Source of the DNA: Marinobacter sp. LQ44
GTDB taxonomy: Bacteria; Pseudomonadota; Gammaproteobacteria; Pseudomonadales; Oleiphilaceae
NCBI RefSeq assembly: GCF_001447155.2
Contig: NZ_CP014754.1
Coordinates: 3,658,001-3,722,000, forward strand
Length of the DNA stretch: 64,000 nt
Direction: 5' to 3'
Part shown: in pieces, positions 23,623 to 32,400 of the stretch
How positions within the stretch are numbered: the first letter of the stretch is position 1
How the letters are laid out: the number at the start of each line of letters is the position of its first letter
Notes under the pieces: model-generated
The model's database searches: none
Told to the model about the DNA's origin: nothing
Seen by the model: the letters and a program-made list of their open reading frames with translations, nothing else
Made by a program: the position numbers and the translations under genes

Positions 23623-24120
23623 ATGGCTGTGAACGAGTCCCGCCGGCTGTTTCTGCGCGGCGGCAGGGCAGTTGCGTCTGAGTGGCGGCCGCCCTGGACA
23701 ACCCGGGCCATCACTGACCAGTGCACCCGTTGCGATCGCTGCATTGAAGCCTGCCCGGAAGGCGTGCTGTTTCGTGGTGACGGCGGTTTTCCGCAAACCC
23801 GCTTTACTGGCGAAGGCTGCACACTGTGTGGGAAATGCGCCAGGTCTTGCCCGGAACCGGTGTTTGACCTGGCTCGTGAGGCGTTTCCCTGGCGTGCCCA
23901 GGTGCAGGATAACTGCCTTGCCAAAGCCAATATCCATTGCCAGACCTGCCGCGACGCCTGCGAGCCAATGGCCATCCGATTTCCACCCAGGCTTGCTCAT
24001 GTCGCCGTCCCGGAGATTGCCGAAGACGAGTGTACCGGATGCGGTGCCTGCGTCGCCGTGTGCCCTGAAGATGCCATCAGTCTGATTACTCAGGAACAGA
24101 GAGAGCCAGCCCATGCCTGA
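23623..24120 (+). CDS. napF: Ferredoxin-type protein NapF
   Basis: 165 aa with Cys clusters 'CTRCDRCIEACP', 'CTLCGKCARSCP' and 'CTGCGACVAVCP', enough for three [4Fe-4S] centres, plus an additional 'CQTC' pair. NapF is cytoplasmic, interacts with NapA before export and is thought to help insert its iron-sulfur cluster. It overlaps the start of napD by 8 bp. Confidence 0.93.
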   Translation: MAVNESRRLFLRGGRAVASEWRPPWTTRAITDQCTRCDRCIEACPEGVLFRGDGGFPQTRFTGEGCTLCGKCARSCPEPVFDLAREAFPWRAQVQDNCLAKANIHCQTCRDACEPMAIRFPPRLAHVAVPEIAEDECTGCGACVAVCPEDAISLITQEQREPAHA

Positions 24121-24436
24121 TTCGCAGAAAGCCGAAATTCACATTGCCAGTTTTCTGGTACACGTGCGCCCGGAGTCTCTGGACGCTGTTCTTGAACTGC
24201 TTGAGCACACGCCGGGCCTGGACGAGGGCACTCGAGACCCGATTGGAAAACTGGTGATTCTGGCAGAGGGTAGTAGCCATCAGGATTTGCTCGGTGCCAT
24301 GGAGTTGATTGAGAGTGCGCCAGGCGTTCTGGAATGCATTCTGGTTTACCACGAAGTGATGTCGCCCGAAGAGGCGAGCCAACAGTTGATTGCTACAGGA
24401 CAGTCAGAAACAGAACAACAGGAAGCAATGTCATGA
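24113..24436 (+). CDS. napD: NapA signal-peptide chaperone NapD
   Basis: 107 aa, somewhat longer than the ~87-aa E. coli protein, with an extra Glu/Gln-rich tail. '[13 protein letters not shown]' at residues 10-22 is the family's first beta strand. NapD binds the twin-arginine signal of NapA and holds it until the cofactor is in place. The stop codon overlaps the NapA start (ATGA), so both are coupled. Confidence 0.9.
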   Translation: MPDSQKAEIHIASFLVHVRPESLDAVLELLEHTPGLDEGTRDPIGKLVILAEGSSHQDLLGAMELIESAPGVLECILVYHEVMSPEEASQQLIATGQSETEQQEAMS

Positions 24437-26937
24437 ACCTGACACGACGTGAATTCGCAAAAGCCAATGCGCTGGCCATGGCGGCATCTGCTGCCGGCCT
24501 GTCGATACCGGCGGCGGCCAGTAACCTGATTACCAATGCCGAGCTCACTGAGCTCAAGTGGAGCAAAGCACCTTGTCGTTTTTGTGGCACCGGTTGCAGT
24601 GTGATGGTCGCCACCAGGGACAATCAGATTGTCGCGACCCATGGCGACACGCAATCGGAAGTGAACCGTGGTCTGAACTGTGTGAAAGGCTACTTTCTGT
24701 CGAAGATTCTGTACGGTCGCGACCGTCTGACCAAGCCCTTGCTGCGTAAACGCGACGGTAAGTTCCACAAAGAGGGCGATTTTCAGGAGGTCAGCTGGGA
24801 CGAAGCCCTGGATGTGATGGCAGAAAAATTCACCAGTGCCATCAAGGAGCACGGCCCGGAAAGCGTCGGCATGTTTGGCTCCGGCCAGTGGACCATTTGG
24901 GAAGGTTACGCAGCCAGCAAACTGTTCAAGGCTGGCTTCCGCTCCAACAATATTGACCCCAATGCCCGCCATTGTATGGCGTCTGCGGTGGCAGGCTTCA
25001 TGCGGACCTTTGGGTCCGATGAGCCGATGGGTGTCTATGACGACATCGAAAGCGCTGATGCCTTCGTGCTTTGGGGCGCCAACATGGCGGAAATGCACCC
25101 GATCCTCTGGACTCGGGTAACGGACCGTCGCCTGTCCCATCCCGGCACGGAAGTGGCCGTGCTCTCAACCTACGAACATCGCTGCTTTGATCTGGCCGAC
25201 CTGCCGATGGTGATGGAGCCCCACGCCGATGTGGCAATTCTGAACTACATTGCCAATTACATCATCCAGAGCAACGCGGTGAACCGGGATTTCGTCAGTA
25301 AACATACCCGGTTTGTGCGTGGCGCAGACGACATTGGCTATGGCCTGCGACCGGAAGATCCGCGCGAGCAGAATGCCAAGAACGCCAATAATGCCAACGA
25401 CTGGGAAGACATGTCGTTTGAGGATTTTGCCCGGCATGTCCGTGAGTACGATGTGAAGAAGGCCGCCGAGATCTCCGGCGTCTCTGAGGCTCGGCTCGAA
25501 CGCCTGGCAAAGCTATATGCCGATCCGGACAAGCGTGTCACCACCTTCTGGACCATGGGGGTAAACCAGCATACCCGCGGCGTTTGGGTGAACAATCTGA
25601 TCTATAACATCCACCTGCTGACACGCAAGATTGCCACCCCGGGCAACAGCCCGTTCTCGCTGACCGGTCAGCCTTCCGCTTGTGGTACCGCCCGTGAAGT
25701 AGGCACCTTCGCCCATCGCCTGCCAGCCGATATGGTGGTGGCCAATCCAGAGCACAGGGCCAAGGCCGAGAAGATCTGGAAACTGCCGGAGGGCACCATC
25801 CCGGCCAAGCCAGGTTATCACGCAGTGCTGCAAAGCCGGATGCTGAAAGACAGCAAACTGAAGGTGTATTGGACCCAGGTCACCAACAATATCCAGGCGG
25901 GTCCCAATACCATGCAGGAGACCCTGCCGGGCTGGCGTAACCCCGATACCTTTATCATCGTCTCTGATATATATCCCACGGTATCTGCCCAGGCGGCTGA
26001 CTTGATATTGCCGACAGCAGGCTGGGTAGAGAAAGAGGGGGCGTACGGCAACGCGGAACGGCGCACCCAATTCTGGTACCAGTTAGTCAATGCACCGGGC
26101 GAGGCCCGCTCCGATTTATGGCAGACGGTGGCGCTGTCCCAGCGCATCAAAGTGGCAGACGTGTGGCCCGAGGATCTTATTGCCAAGGCGCCGGAGATGC
26201 GGGACAAAACCCTTTTTGATGTACTGTTCCGGAATGGCAATGTGGACCGTTATCCGCTTGAAGACCTGAACCCCGATTATGAGAACCAGGAGTCCAAGGA
26301 CTTCGGATTCTATATCCACAAAGGCATTTTTGAAGAGTATCGCCAGTTTGGTGCCGGTAAAGGCAAAGACCTGGCTGATTTCGAGACCTACCACGCCACC
26401 CGCGGCCTGAGATGGCCAGTCGTTGACGGCAAAGAAACCCTGTGGCGCTATCGCGAAGGGTCAGACCCCTACGTGGCGGAGGGCAGTGGTTTCCAGTTTT
26501 ACGGCAACCCGGACAACCGGGCACGAATCTTCGCGGTACCCCATGAGCCGCCTGCGGAATCTCCGGACGACGAATACCCGTTCTGGCTGTGCACTGGCCG
26601 GGTACTGGAGCATTGGCACACCGGTTCGATGACCCGCCGTGTGTCCGAGCTGCACAAGGCGGTACCGGATGCGCTGTTGTACATGAACGCCGATGATGCC
26701 CGTGACAAGGGCTGGCGGCGCGGCAGTGAGGTGAAGGTGATCAGCCGCCGGGGTGAAGTCCGGGTTCGGGTCGAAACCCGTGGTCGTGTTCGTATGCCCA
26801 AGGGCATGGTGTATGTGCCTTTCTTTGATGCCGGAAAGCTGATCAACAAGGTCACGCTGGACGCAACGGACCCCATTTCCAAACAGACCGACTTCAAGAA
26901 GTGCGCTGTCCGTCTGGAACTGGTTAACCTGGCTTAA
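24433..26937 (+). CDS. napA: Periplasmic nitrate reductase catalytic subunit NapA
   Basis: 834 aa, the normal size. ATG 24433 is chosen since the protein then begins with a Tat signal, 'TRREFAKA' with Arg5-Arg6 and an 'AAAAS'-like end near 30; earlier in-frame codons belong to napD sequence. The [4Fe-4S] ligands are Cys48, Cys51, Cys55 and Cys83. The molybdenum ligand is Cys181 in '[10 protein letters not shown]'. It binds Mo-bis-MGD and reduces nitrate to nitrite in the periplasm with electrons from NapB. All key residues are present. Confidence 0.97.
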   Translation: MNLTRREFAKANALAMAASAAGLSIPAAASNLITNAELTELKWSKAPCRFCGTGCSVMVATRDNQIVATHGDTQSEVNRGLNCVKGYFLSKILYGRDRLTKPLLRKRDGKFHKEGDFQEVSWDEALDVMAEKFTSAIKEHGPESVGMFGSGQWTIWEGYAASKLFKAGFRSNNIDPNARHCMASAVAGFMRTFGSDEPMGVYDDIESADAFVLWGANMAEMHPILWTRVTDRRLSHPGTEVAVLSTYEHRCFDLADLPMVMEPHADVAILNYIANYIIQSNAVNRDFVSKHTRFVRGADDIGYGLRPEDPREQNAKNANNANDWEDMSFEDFARHVREYDVKKAAEISGVSEARLERLAKLYADPDKRVTTFWTMGVNQHTRGVWVNNLIYNIHLLTRKIATPGNSPFSLTGQPSACGTAREVGTFAHRLPADMVVANPEHRAKAEKIWKLPEGTIPAKPGYHAVLQSRMLKDSKLKVYWTQVTNNIQAGPNTMQETLPGWRNPDTFIIVSDIYPTVSAQAADLILPTAGWVEKEGAYGNAERRTQFWYQLVNAPGEARSDLWQTVALSQRIKVADVWPEDLIAKAPEMRDKTLFDVLFRNGNVDRYPLEDLNPDYENQESKDFGFYIHKGIFEEYRQFGAGKGKDLADFETYHATRGLRWPVVDGKETLWRYREGSDPYVAEGSGFQFYGNPDNRARIFAVPHEPPAESPDDEYPFWLCTGRVLEHWHTGSMTRRVSELHKAVPDALLYMNADDARDKGWRRGSEVKVISRRGEVRVRVETRGRVRMPKGMVYVPFFDAGKLINKVTLDATDPISKQTDFKKCAVRLELVNLA

Positions 26938-26949
26938 GGAGACGTCACC

Positions 26950-27420
26950 ATGAGAACGCTTGTATTTTTTCTGGCCGCCTCCCTGGCCTTCCTGGCGTAT
27001 GCCGAGAGTGATCATTTGTCACCCTCTTCACCGGATGGACTGCGCAAAGGCGGAACTCTCGGACAAGATCTGCCCGCACCGCCTATCGCCGGTGATCCCA
27101 GAGAGGTGAAACGGGAAGTGCGTAATTATCCGGAGCAACCGCCGGTGATTCCCCATGCCATCCGCGACTATCAGGTAGACAAGAACTTCAACCGTTGCCT
27201 GGATTGCCATAGCCGCGAAGCAGCCGTGCAGGCGGGTGCGCCCATGGTGAGTGTGACTCACTTTATGGATCGTCACTTTCAGGTGCGGGCTGAGGTAACG
27301 CCGGGGCGCTATTTCTGTACCCAGTGTCATGTACCCCAAACCGATGCTCAGCCGCTGGTGGAGTCAGATTTCAAAGCCGTGGATGAGGTGATCCGTGCCT
27401 CCAACAGAGGAGATCGCTAA
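26950..27420 (+). CDS. napB: Diheme cytochrome c NapB
   Basis: 156 aa with a Sec signal peptide (about residues 1-18) and two heme sites, 'CLDCH' and 'CTQCH'. 'THFMDRH' supplies axial His residues. It passes electrons from NapC to NapA in the periplasm. 'AAGGAGACGTCACC' before the ATG is a good ribosome site. The stop codon touches the start of napC. Confidence 0.95.
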   Translation: MRTLVFFLAASLAFLAYAESDHLSPSSPDGLRKGGTLGQDLPAPPIAGDPREVKREVRNYPEQPPVIPHAIRDYQVDKNFNRCLDCHSREAAVQAGAPMVSVTHFMDRHFQVRAEVTPGRYFCTQCHVPQTDAQPLVESDFKAVDEVIRASNRGDR

Positions 27421-28004
27421 TGATGAAACGGCTGAAGCTCTACTGGAACCTGTTGCGCAAGCCCAGTGTGCACTACAGCCTCGGTTTCCTGACGCTCAGC
27501 GGCTTTATTGCCGGGATCATCTTCTGGGGTGGTTTCAACACGGCGCTGGAAGTGACCAACACCGAGCAGTTCTGCATAGGGTGCCATGAGATGTATAGCA
27601 ACCCGTATCAGGAGCTGAAAACAACCATCCATTACACTAACCGATCAGGTGTGCGTGCCGAATGTTCAGATTGCCACGTGCCTCACGGCTGGACTCACAA
27701 GATTGGCCGCAAGATGGAGGCCTCGAAAGAAGTCTGGGGTTGGATATTTGGCTCCATCAACACCCCGGAGAAATTCGAGGCCAAGCGACGTGAGCTGGCG
27801 GAGCGGGAGTGGCAGCGGCTGAAAGCCAACGATTCCCTGGAGTGTCGTAATTGCCATGAATTCGATTCGATGGACTTCACGCTGCAGGATCCAAGGGCGT
27901 CCCAGGCACACTCAACGGCATTGGCAGAGGGCGAGCAAACCTGCATCGATTGCCACAAGGGTATCGCGCACAAGTTGCCTGACATGGCCGGGGTATCCAG
28001 GTAG
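27420..28004 (+). CDS. napC: Tetraheme cytochrome c NapC
   Basis: 194 aa. One N-terminal membrane anchor (about residues 19-40) precedes four heme motifs: 'CIGCH', 'CSDCH', 'CRNCH' and 'CIDCH'. It oxidises quinol and feeds NapB. The ATG (or the immediately following ATG at 27423) overlaps the napB stop. No napG or napH lies in the operon, so NapC is the only visible quinol route. The gene ends 23 bp before the convergent dacB-like gene. Confidence 0.95.
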   Translation: MMKRLKLYWNLLRKPSVHYSLGFLTLSGFIAGIIFWGGFNTALEVTNTEQFCIGCHEMYSNPYQELKTTIHYTNRSGVRAECSDCHVPHGWTHKIGRKMEASKEVWGWIFGSINTPEKFEAKRRELAEREWQRLKANDSLECRNCHEFDSMDFTLQDPRASQAHSTALAEGEQTCIDCHKGIAHKLPDMAGVSR

Positions 28005-28027
28005 GTTCAGGCTTTTATTGGCGGGGC

Positions 28028-29602
28028 TTACTGGATGGAAGGCCCCGAGCCATCAGCCGGTGACTGGGACAGGGACGTTCCGACCGGTGGCCGGAAATGC
28101 AGGGAGTAAAGCACGCGATCCAGCACCGCCTGGCCATTCCAGGCCGGATTGTTATTAACCATGCCGACGATGGCCCAGGTGGTGTTCCTGTCATCACGGG
28201 TAAAGCCGGCGATGGAACGCACATGCTCAAGGTAGCCGGTTTTGATCCGGCCCTGACCGTCCATGCCGGTATTTCTCAGGCGCCGGGACATGGTGCCATC
28301 CATTGCAATGATCGGCATGGAGGCCATCAAGTCTGAAGAATAGGGACTGTTCCAGGCGTGCTGCAAAATCTGTGCGCCCTGGCGTGCGGTAATCCGGCCA
28401 TGGCGTGTCAGACCCGCGCCATTATCAATCACCATGCCCGCCGTATTGACGCCAAGCCCTTCCAGCCAGTCATAGATGGCGCGGATGCCCGCCACCCGGT
28501 CATCCTGTTCATCATCCTTGCGAAATTCGGCGCCAATGGTCAGCAGCATTTGCCGGGCCATCACGTTACTGCTCCACTTGTTGATGTCCCGCACCATGGT
28601 TACCAGGTCGGGTGAGGTGGTGCGCATGACCAGGCGTGCTTCATCCGGTGTGGTCTCGAAGCGATCGCCGCCACTGACAATCACGCCCATTTCAGACAGT
28701 ACCGAACGGATCAGGGAGGCGGAATAACGCTCGTGGGGCAGCAGTGACAGGTAGGTTGTGGTCCGGCAACCCTGCGGAAGTTCACCGGTAACCTGTACGG
28801 TTACCCGGTGATCGTTATGGAACACCGGTTTCCAGTCAAAGCGGCTGCGGGCGGGGCAGGGACCTTCCGGCAGGGCGGTAACCCGGTTATCAATGGTGAC
28901 TTCACCAAGATCGGGCGTGGTCCAGGCCTGGGTACCCCGTTCATCCGCGCGCACCTGAAAATGCAACAGGTTAAGGTTGGTCAGGTAAGCGGAGGGCTCC
29001 ACCAGAAACGGCGCGTGGGGATTGTTGCCGTTGTCTTCAAAGGCAGGGAAGCCACCATCCACCCGAAAATAACTGCCATCCAGAACCAGATCGCCTTCAA
29101 TCCGGTTAATACCCATGCTGCGCAGTTCCCGAAGGGTACCCCAAAGTCGCTCAAGGGTGAGTTTGGGATCGCCACCGAAACGCACATACAGGTTGCCCTG
29201 CAGGGTATCGCCAACCATGGTACCGTCGGTCAGGAAGTCGGTATTCCAGTGATGAGTCGGGCCCAACAATTCCAGAGCGGCGTAGGTGGTGACCAACTTC
29301 ATGATGGAGCCAGGGCTCATCAGTTCGTCAGCGTTCACATACTGCTCAATGCCCGGCCCGTTAAGGGGAATGGCTGCAACACTGAGGGCCTGCTCGTTAT
29401 TCAGGGACTTGTTTGCGTAGTCTTTGATCTGACTGGCCCAGAGACGGGATTCCGCAAAGGCCGCGGCGGCGGTGCCGCTGTCCTGGGCAGCAGAGTGGGT
29501 GCTGGCCATGGCACAGGCGGCCGCAACGGCCAACACCAGTCGCCGGGGTGTGGTTACACACCTTGAAGAGCAGGCTTTCGCCTGCAAACCCTGAATCAGC
29601 AT
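28028..29602 (-). CDS. dacB: D-alanyl-D-alanine carboxypeptidase/endopeptidase (PBP4, DacB-like)
   Basis: 524 aa from ATG 29602. The signal peptide ends near 'STHSAAQ' (about 35-40). The three penicillin-binding motifs are 'SIMK' (SxxK, Ser99-Lys102), 'SSN' within 'KWSSNVMARQ', and 'KTG' in 'IKTGYLEH'. These are in the order and spacing of class C low-mass PBPs, which trim or open peptidoglycan crosslinks in the periplasm. The ribosome site is weak. It is a single gene, divergent from the GST-like gene. Confidence 0.93.
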   Translation of the reverse strand: MLIQGLQAKACSSRCVTTPRRLVLAVAAACAMASTHSAAQDSGTAAAAFAESRLWASQIKDYANKSLNNEQALSVAAIPLNGPGIEQYVNADELMSPGSIMKLVTTYAALELLGPTHHWNTDFLTDGTMVGDTLQGNLYVRFGGDPKLTLERLWGTLRELRSMGINRIEGDLVLDGSYFRVDGGFPAFEDNGNNPHAPFLVEPSAYLTNLNLLHFQVRADERGTQAWTTPDLGEVTIDNRVTALPEGPCPARSRFDWKPVFHNDHRVTVQVTGELPQGCRTTTYLSLLPHERYSASLIRSVLSEMGVIVSGGDRFETTPDEARLVMRTTSPDLVTMVRDINKWSSNVMARQMLLTIGAEFRKDDEQDDRVAGIRAIYDWLEGLGVNTAGMVIDNGAGLTRHGRITARQGAQILQHAWNSPYSSDLMASMPIIAMDGTMSRRLRNTGMDGQGRIKTGYLEHVRSIAGFTRDDRNTTWAIVGMVNNNPAWNGQAVLDRVLYSLHFRPPVGTSLSQSPADGSGPSIQ

Positions 29603-29868
29603 CACACCAGCCCATTGTTATATTCTCTTCCTACAATAGCTCATCCCACCCGCTTGTACTATGCAGAAAAGCTATACATGACGTTAAAAAATGGCAGTAG
29701 AGTCGTTGTTTATATTGAGTTTTTGTGACAGCTCGTAAGTGCCTTTCAGAATCAGTGGGTTAGCTTTGACCGTAACGCAGTGACGCGCAAGCCAATGGGA
29801 CAGGCTGCGATTGTGCGACAATGCCGCCCAGAGCCCGTGAACTGAACACAACGAACAAAGGGAACAAT

Positions 29869-30639
29869 ATGCTCAAAGCGCTCAGACATCAGGTGAATGT
29901 ACTGGAATCCGTGGCAACGTCCTCTTTTGCCGCCTGGCGTGGGTGCCTGGTGATCAAGGCCGTTCCACAGCCGGAGAAGCCCCTCATTCTGTACGACATG
30001 GAAGCCTGCCCCTACTGTCGCCGCGTGCGGGAGGTGCTGACGGCCTTGCACCTGGATGTCGAGGTCAGGCCCTGCCCTAAAGGCGGCCGATTCTTCCGCC
30101 CGGAAGCCGAAGCCCTGGGCGGCAAGCAACAGTTCCCGTTGCTGGTGGATCACAACACCGGCAAGGTGATCTACGAATCTGAGGATATTGTTGAGTACCT
30201 GTTCAGTCAGTATGCCGGTCGGTCCGTGCCCGGATACTATCAGTCCAAAGCCTGGCAGCCAGCTTTAAATTCAATCGGATCGGCCGCCAGTGAACTGCGC
30301 GGCTTGCGTGCCACCTCCGGTAACCGACCGGAACAGGGCTTGCACCTCTGGAGTTTTGAGGGTAGCCCCTATTCGCGTCTGGTGCGGGAAAGACTGTGCG
30401 AGCTGGAGATTCCCTACACACTGCATAACCTGGGCAAGGAGCACTGGACCGAAATTGGCCCGGCCAAACAACGTTTAAAGCCAGGCGAGTACAGGCCCAT
30501 ACCGGGCGGCAAGCGGGATGCGTTTTTCCAGCAACACGGCTGTGTTCAGGTGCCTTACCTGGAAGACCCCAATACTGGCCAGCAGTTATTTGAATCCGGC
30601 CGGATCGTGGCTTATCTAAACAGTCAGTATGGCGGCTGA
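29869..30639 (+). CDS. GST N-terminal-domain protein with two tandem thioredoxin-like domains
   Basis: 256 aa; ATG 29869 follows 'AAGGGA' by 5 nt, so the frame from 29821 is not used. Two glutaredoxin/GST_N-like modules are visible. The first has the redox motif 'CPYC' (Cys47-Cys50) and ends near 115 with 'YESEDIVEYLFSQYAG'. The second repeats the plan with 'SPYS' (Ser166-Ser169) and 'FESGRIVAYLNSQYGG' at the C-terminus. Hence the second domain lost its cysteines after duplication and may serve in binding. The N-terminal ~35 residues are hydrophobic/basic. No GST_C domain is visible. Substrate unknown. Confidence 0.85.
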   Translation: MLKALRHQVNVLESVATSSFAAWRGCLVIKAVPQPEKPLILYDMEACPYCRRVREVLTALHLDVEVRPCPKGGRFFRPEAEALGGKQQFPLLVDHNTGKVIYESEDIVEYLFSQYAGRSVPGYYQSKAWQPALNSIGSAASELRGLRATSGNRPEQGLHLWSFEGSPYSRLVRERLCELEIPYTLHNLGKEHWTEIGPAKQRLKPGEYRPIPGGKRDAFFQQHGCVQVPYLEDPNTGQQLFESGRIVAYLNSQYGG

Positions 30640-30731
30640 GTGCCTGCAGTCATTGGCCCGGGGCTGGTATTCCGGGCCCGACACGGTATCATCAGCGCCC
30701 AGAGTCTGTGAGCCAGAATCAGGAGCGCGCG

Positions 30732-31145
30732 ATGTATACCGGCCAATGCCTTTGTGGCGATATCCAGTTTGAATACGATGGCCCGCTTGGCCCGGTTGCC
30801 CTGTGCCATTGCAGCCAGTGCCGTCGGGCGCACGGCAGTGCTTTCTCCGCCAGTGCGCCGGTTCAGACTGTGCGCTTCAGGTATGTTGCCGGACAGGATC
30901 AGGTGCGTGAATTCGAATCACGGCCCGGTAAATACCGGGCTTTCTGCCCCCGCTGTGGCAGTCAGCTTTACAGCCGTGTTGACGCCATCCCCGGTATTCT
31001 GAGACTGCGGGTGGGCGTGATTAACGAGCCCCTGGGGAAAAAGGCGGCCCAGCACGTCTACGTGGGGTCAAAGTCTGACTGGTTTGATATCACCGACAAC
31101 CTGCCCCAGTTCGAGAAAACCGAACGCACCAACGATCCGCACTGA
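30732..31145 (+). CDS. GFA family (glutathione-dependent formaldehyde-activating enzyme-like) protein
   Basis: 137 aa from ATG 30732, 7 nt after 'AGGAG'. Zinc ligands follow the GFA pattern: 'CLCG' near 6-9, 'CHCSQC' near 27-32 and 'CPRCGSQLY' near 77-85. Members form or handle glutathione adducts, but most, like this one, have no tested substrate. It ends right at the stop of the convergent sugar dehydrogenase gene. Confidence 0.9.
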   Translation: MYTGQCLCGDIQFEYDGPLGPVALCHCSQCRRAHGSAFSASAPVQTVRFRYVAGQDQVREFESRPGKYRAFCPRCGSQLYSRVDAIPGILRLRVGVINEPLGKKAAQHVYVGSKSDWFDITDNLPQFEKTERTNDPH

Positions 31146-32267
31146 TCACTCGGCCGGCACCACCCGGTACACCTTGCCCTGGCGTGAATCGGTCAGCAGC
31201 CACAGGGCGCCATCCGGCCCCATACGCACATCCCGGATTCGCTCACCGAGATTGGTGAGCAGATCTTCTTCCTCAATCACCTGTTCGTTGTTAATGGTCA
31301 GACGCACCAGTTTCTGACTCCTCAGGGCACCGACAAACACATCGCCCCGCCATTGCGGGAACAGGTCGCCGGTATAAAAGGCCATGCCAGAGGGGGCAAT
31401 AGACGGGTCCCAGTAGTGCTGTGGATCGGTTACACCGTCCATAGTGGTCTTGTCTGAGATGGGGATGCCGGAGTAGTCGATGCCGTAGGTGACCTTCGGC
31501 CAGCCGTAGTCATTCCCCGCCCTGATAATGTTGATCTCGTCACCACCCCGGGGGCCATGTTCATGGCTCCAGACTTCACCGGTGTCCGGGTGCAGGGTCA
31601 TGCCCTGGATGTTGCGGTTGCCGTAGGTGTAGAAGGTGTTGTTGGTGCGGGCATCATCCATAAAAGGGTTGTCTGCAATCGCGTCACCGTTGGTGGAAAT
31701 GCGATGAACACCACCGGCATCGTCCCGATTGTCCTGGGCCCTGTCCATTTCACCCCGGTCACCGATGGCCACGTAGAGATGGCCGCTCTGGTCAAAAACC
31801 ATCCTGCCCGCAAAGTGCCTGCCATTGCTGGAGCGGGGTAAAGCTTCAAAAATCACTTCAACGTTCTCAAGCGCTTCGCCATTGTAGGTGGCACGGGCAA
31901 CGCGGGTAGTCATGCCGTCGCTGTTGCGGTGTGCGTAACTCAGAAACAGGGTCTGGTTGTCGGTGAACTGCGGGTGCAGCACCACATCCAGAAGCCCGCC
32001 CTGGCCGGAGGCAACTAGCTCCGGTAGCCCCCTCACCGGCTCTCGTACAAGATTGCCGTTTTCAATACGGCGAAGCCGACCCTCACGTTCAGTCACCAGC
32101 ATGGTGCCGTCGGGCAGGAACGCCAGGCTCCAGGGGTGCTCAAGGCCCTGGGCGACGGTTTCTATCCGGAACTCGGTTTTGTTGGATGAGAACGTCTGGT
32201 CAGACCATACTGGGGACGCTACCAGTGCTGATAAGCCCGCGGCGATGACGATAGTCGAGCGGTTCAT
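31146..32267 (-). CDS. PQQ-dependent soluble sugar dehydrogenase (Asd/GSDH-like)
   Basis: 373 aa. The signal peptide covers about residues 1-22 ('ASPVWSDQ'). The six-bladed propeller family shows 'EHPWSLAFLPDGTMLVTER' (split by normal variation) and the signature 'HEHGPRGGDEIN'. It would oxidise aldose sugars in the periplasm with PQQ. 'AAGGAG' lies 5 nt before the ATG. PQQ synthesis genes are not in the window. It is monocistronic. Confidence 0.9.
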   Translation of the reverse strand: MNRSTIVIAAGLSALVASPVWSDQTFSSNKTEFRIETVAQGLEHPWSLAFLPDGTMLVTEREGRLRRIENGNLVREPVRGLPELVASGQGGLLDVVLHPQFTDNQTLFLSYAHRNSDGMTTRVARATYNGEALENVEVIFEALPRSSNGRHFAGRMVFDQSGHLYVAIGDRGEMDRAQDNRDDAGGVHRISTNGDAIADNPFMDDARTNNTFYTYGNRNIQGMTLHPDTGEVWSHEHGPRGGDEINIIRAGNDYGWPKVTYGIDYSGIPISDKTTMDGVTDPQHYWDPSIAPSGMAFYTGDLFPQWRGDVFVGALRSQKLVRLTINNEQVIEEEDLLTNLGERIRDVRMGPDGALWLLTDSRQGKVYRVVPAE

Positions 32268-32354
32268 GTGGTCTCCTTCACGCTAAGGTAGTGTCAGCGG
32301 TGCCACGCCGACGACTAGTGAGTAATCTAGACGATACCAGAGTGTACGACACAA

Positions 32355-32381
32355 AAAAGCCACCGGTTTGCGGTGGCTTTT
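32355..32381 (-). terminator. Rho-independent terminator of the siderophore receptor gene
   Basis: An 11-bp perfect stem (32355-32365 with 32371-32381) and 5-nt loop. On the minus strand it is followed by a T-run (32353-32358 are all A on the plus strand). It lies 20 bp past the receptor stop. Confidence 0.88.
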
Positions 32382-32400
32382 CGTGTTCGTCAGGAAAGAC

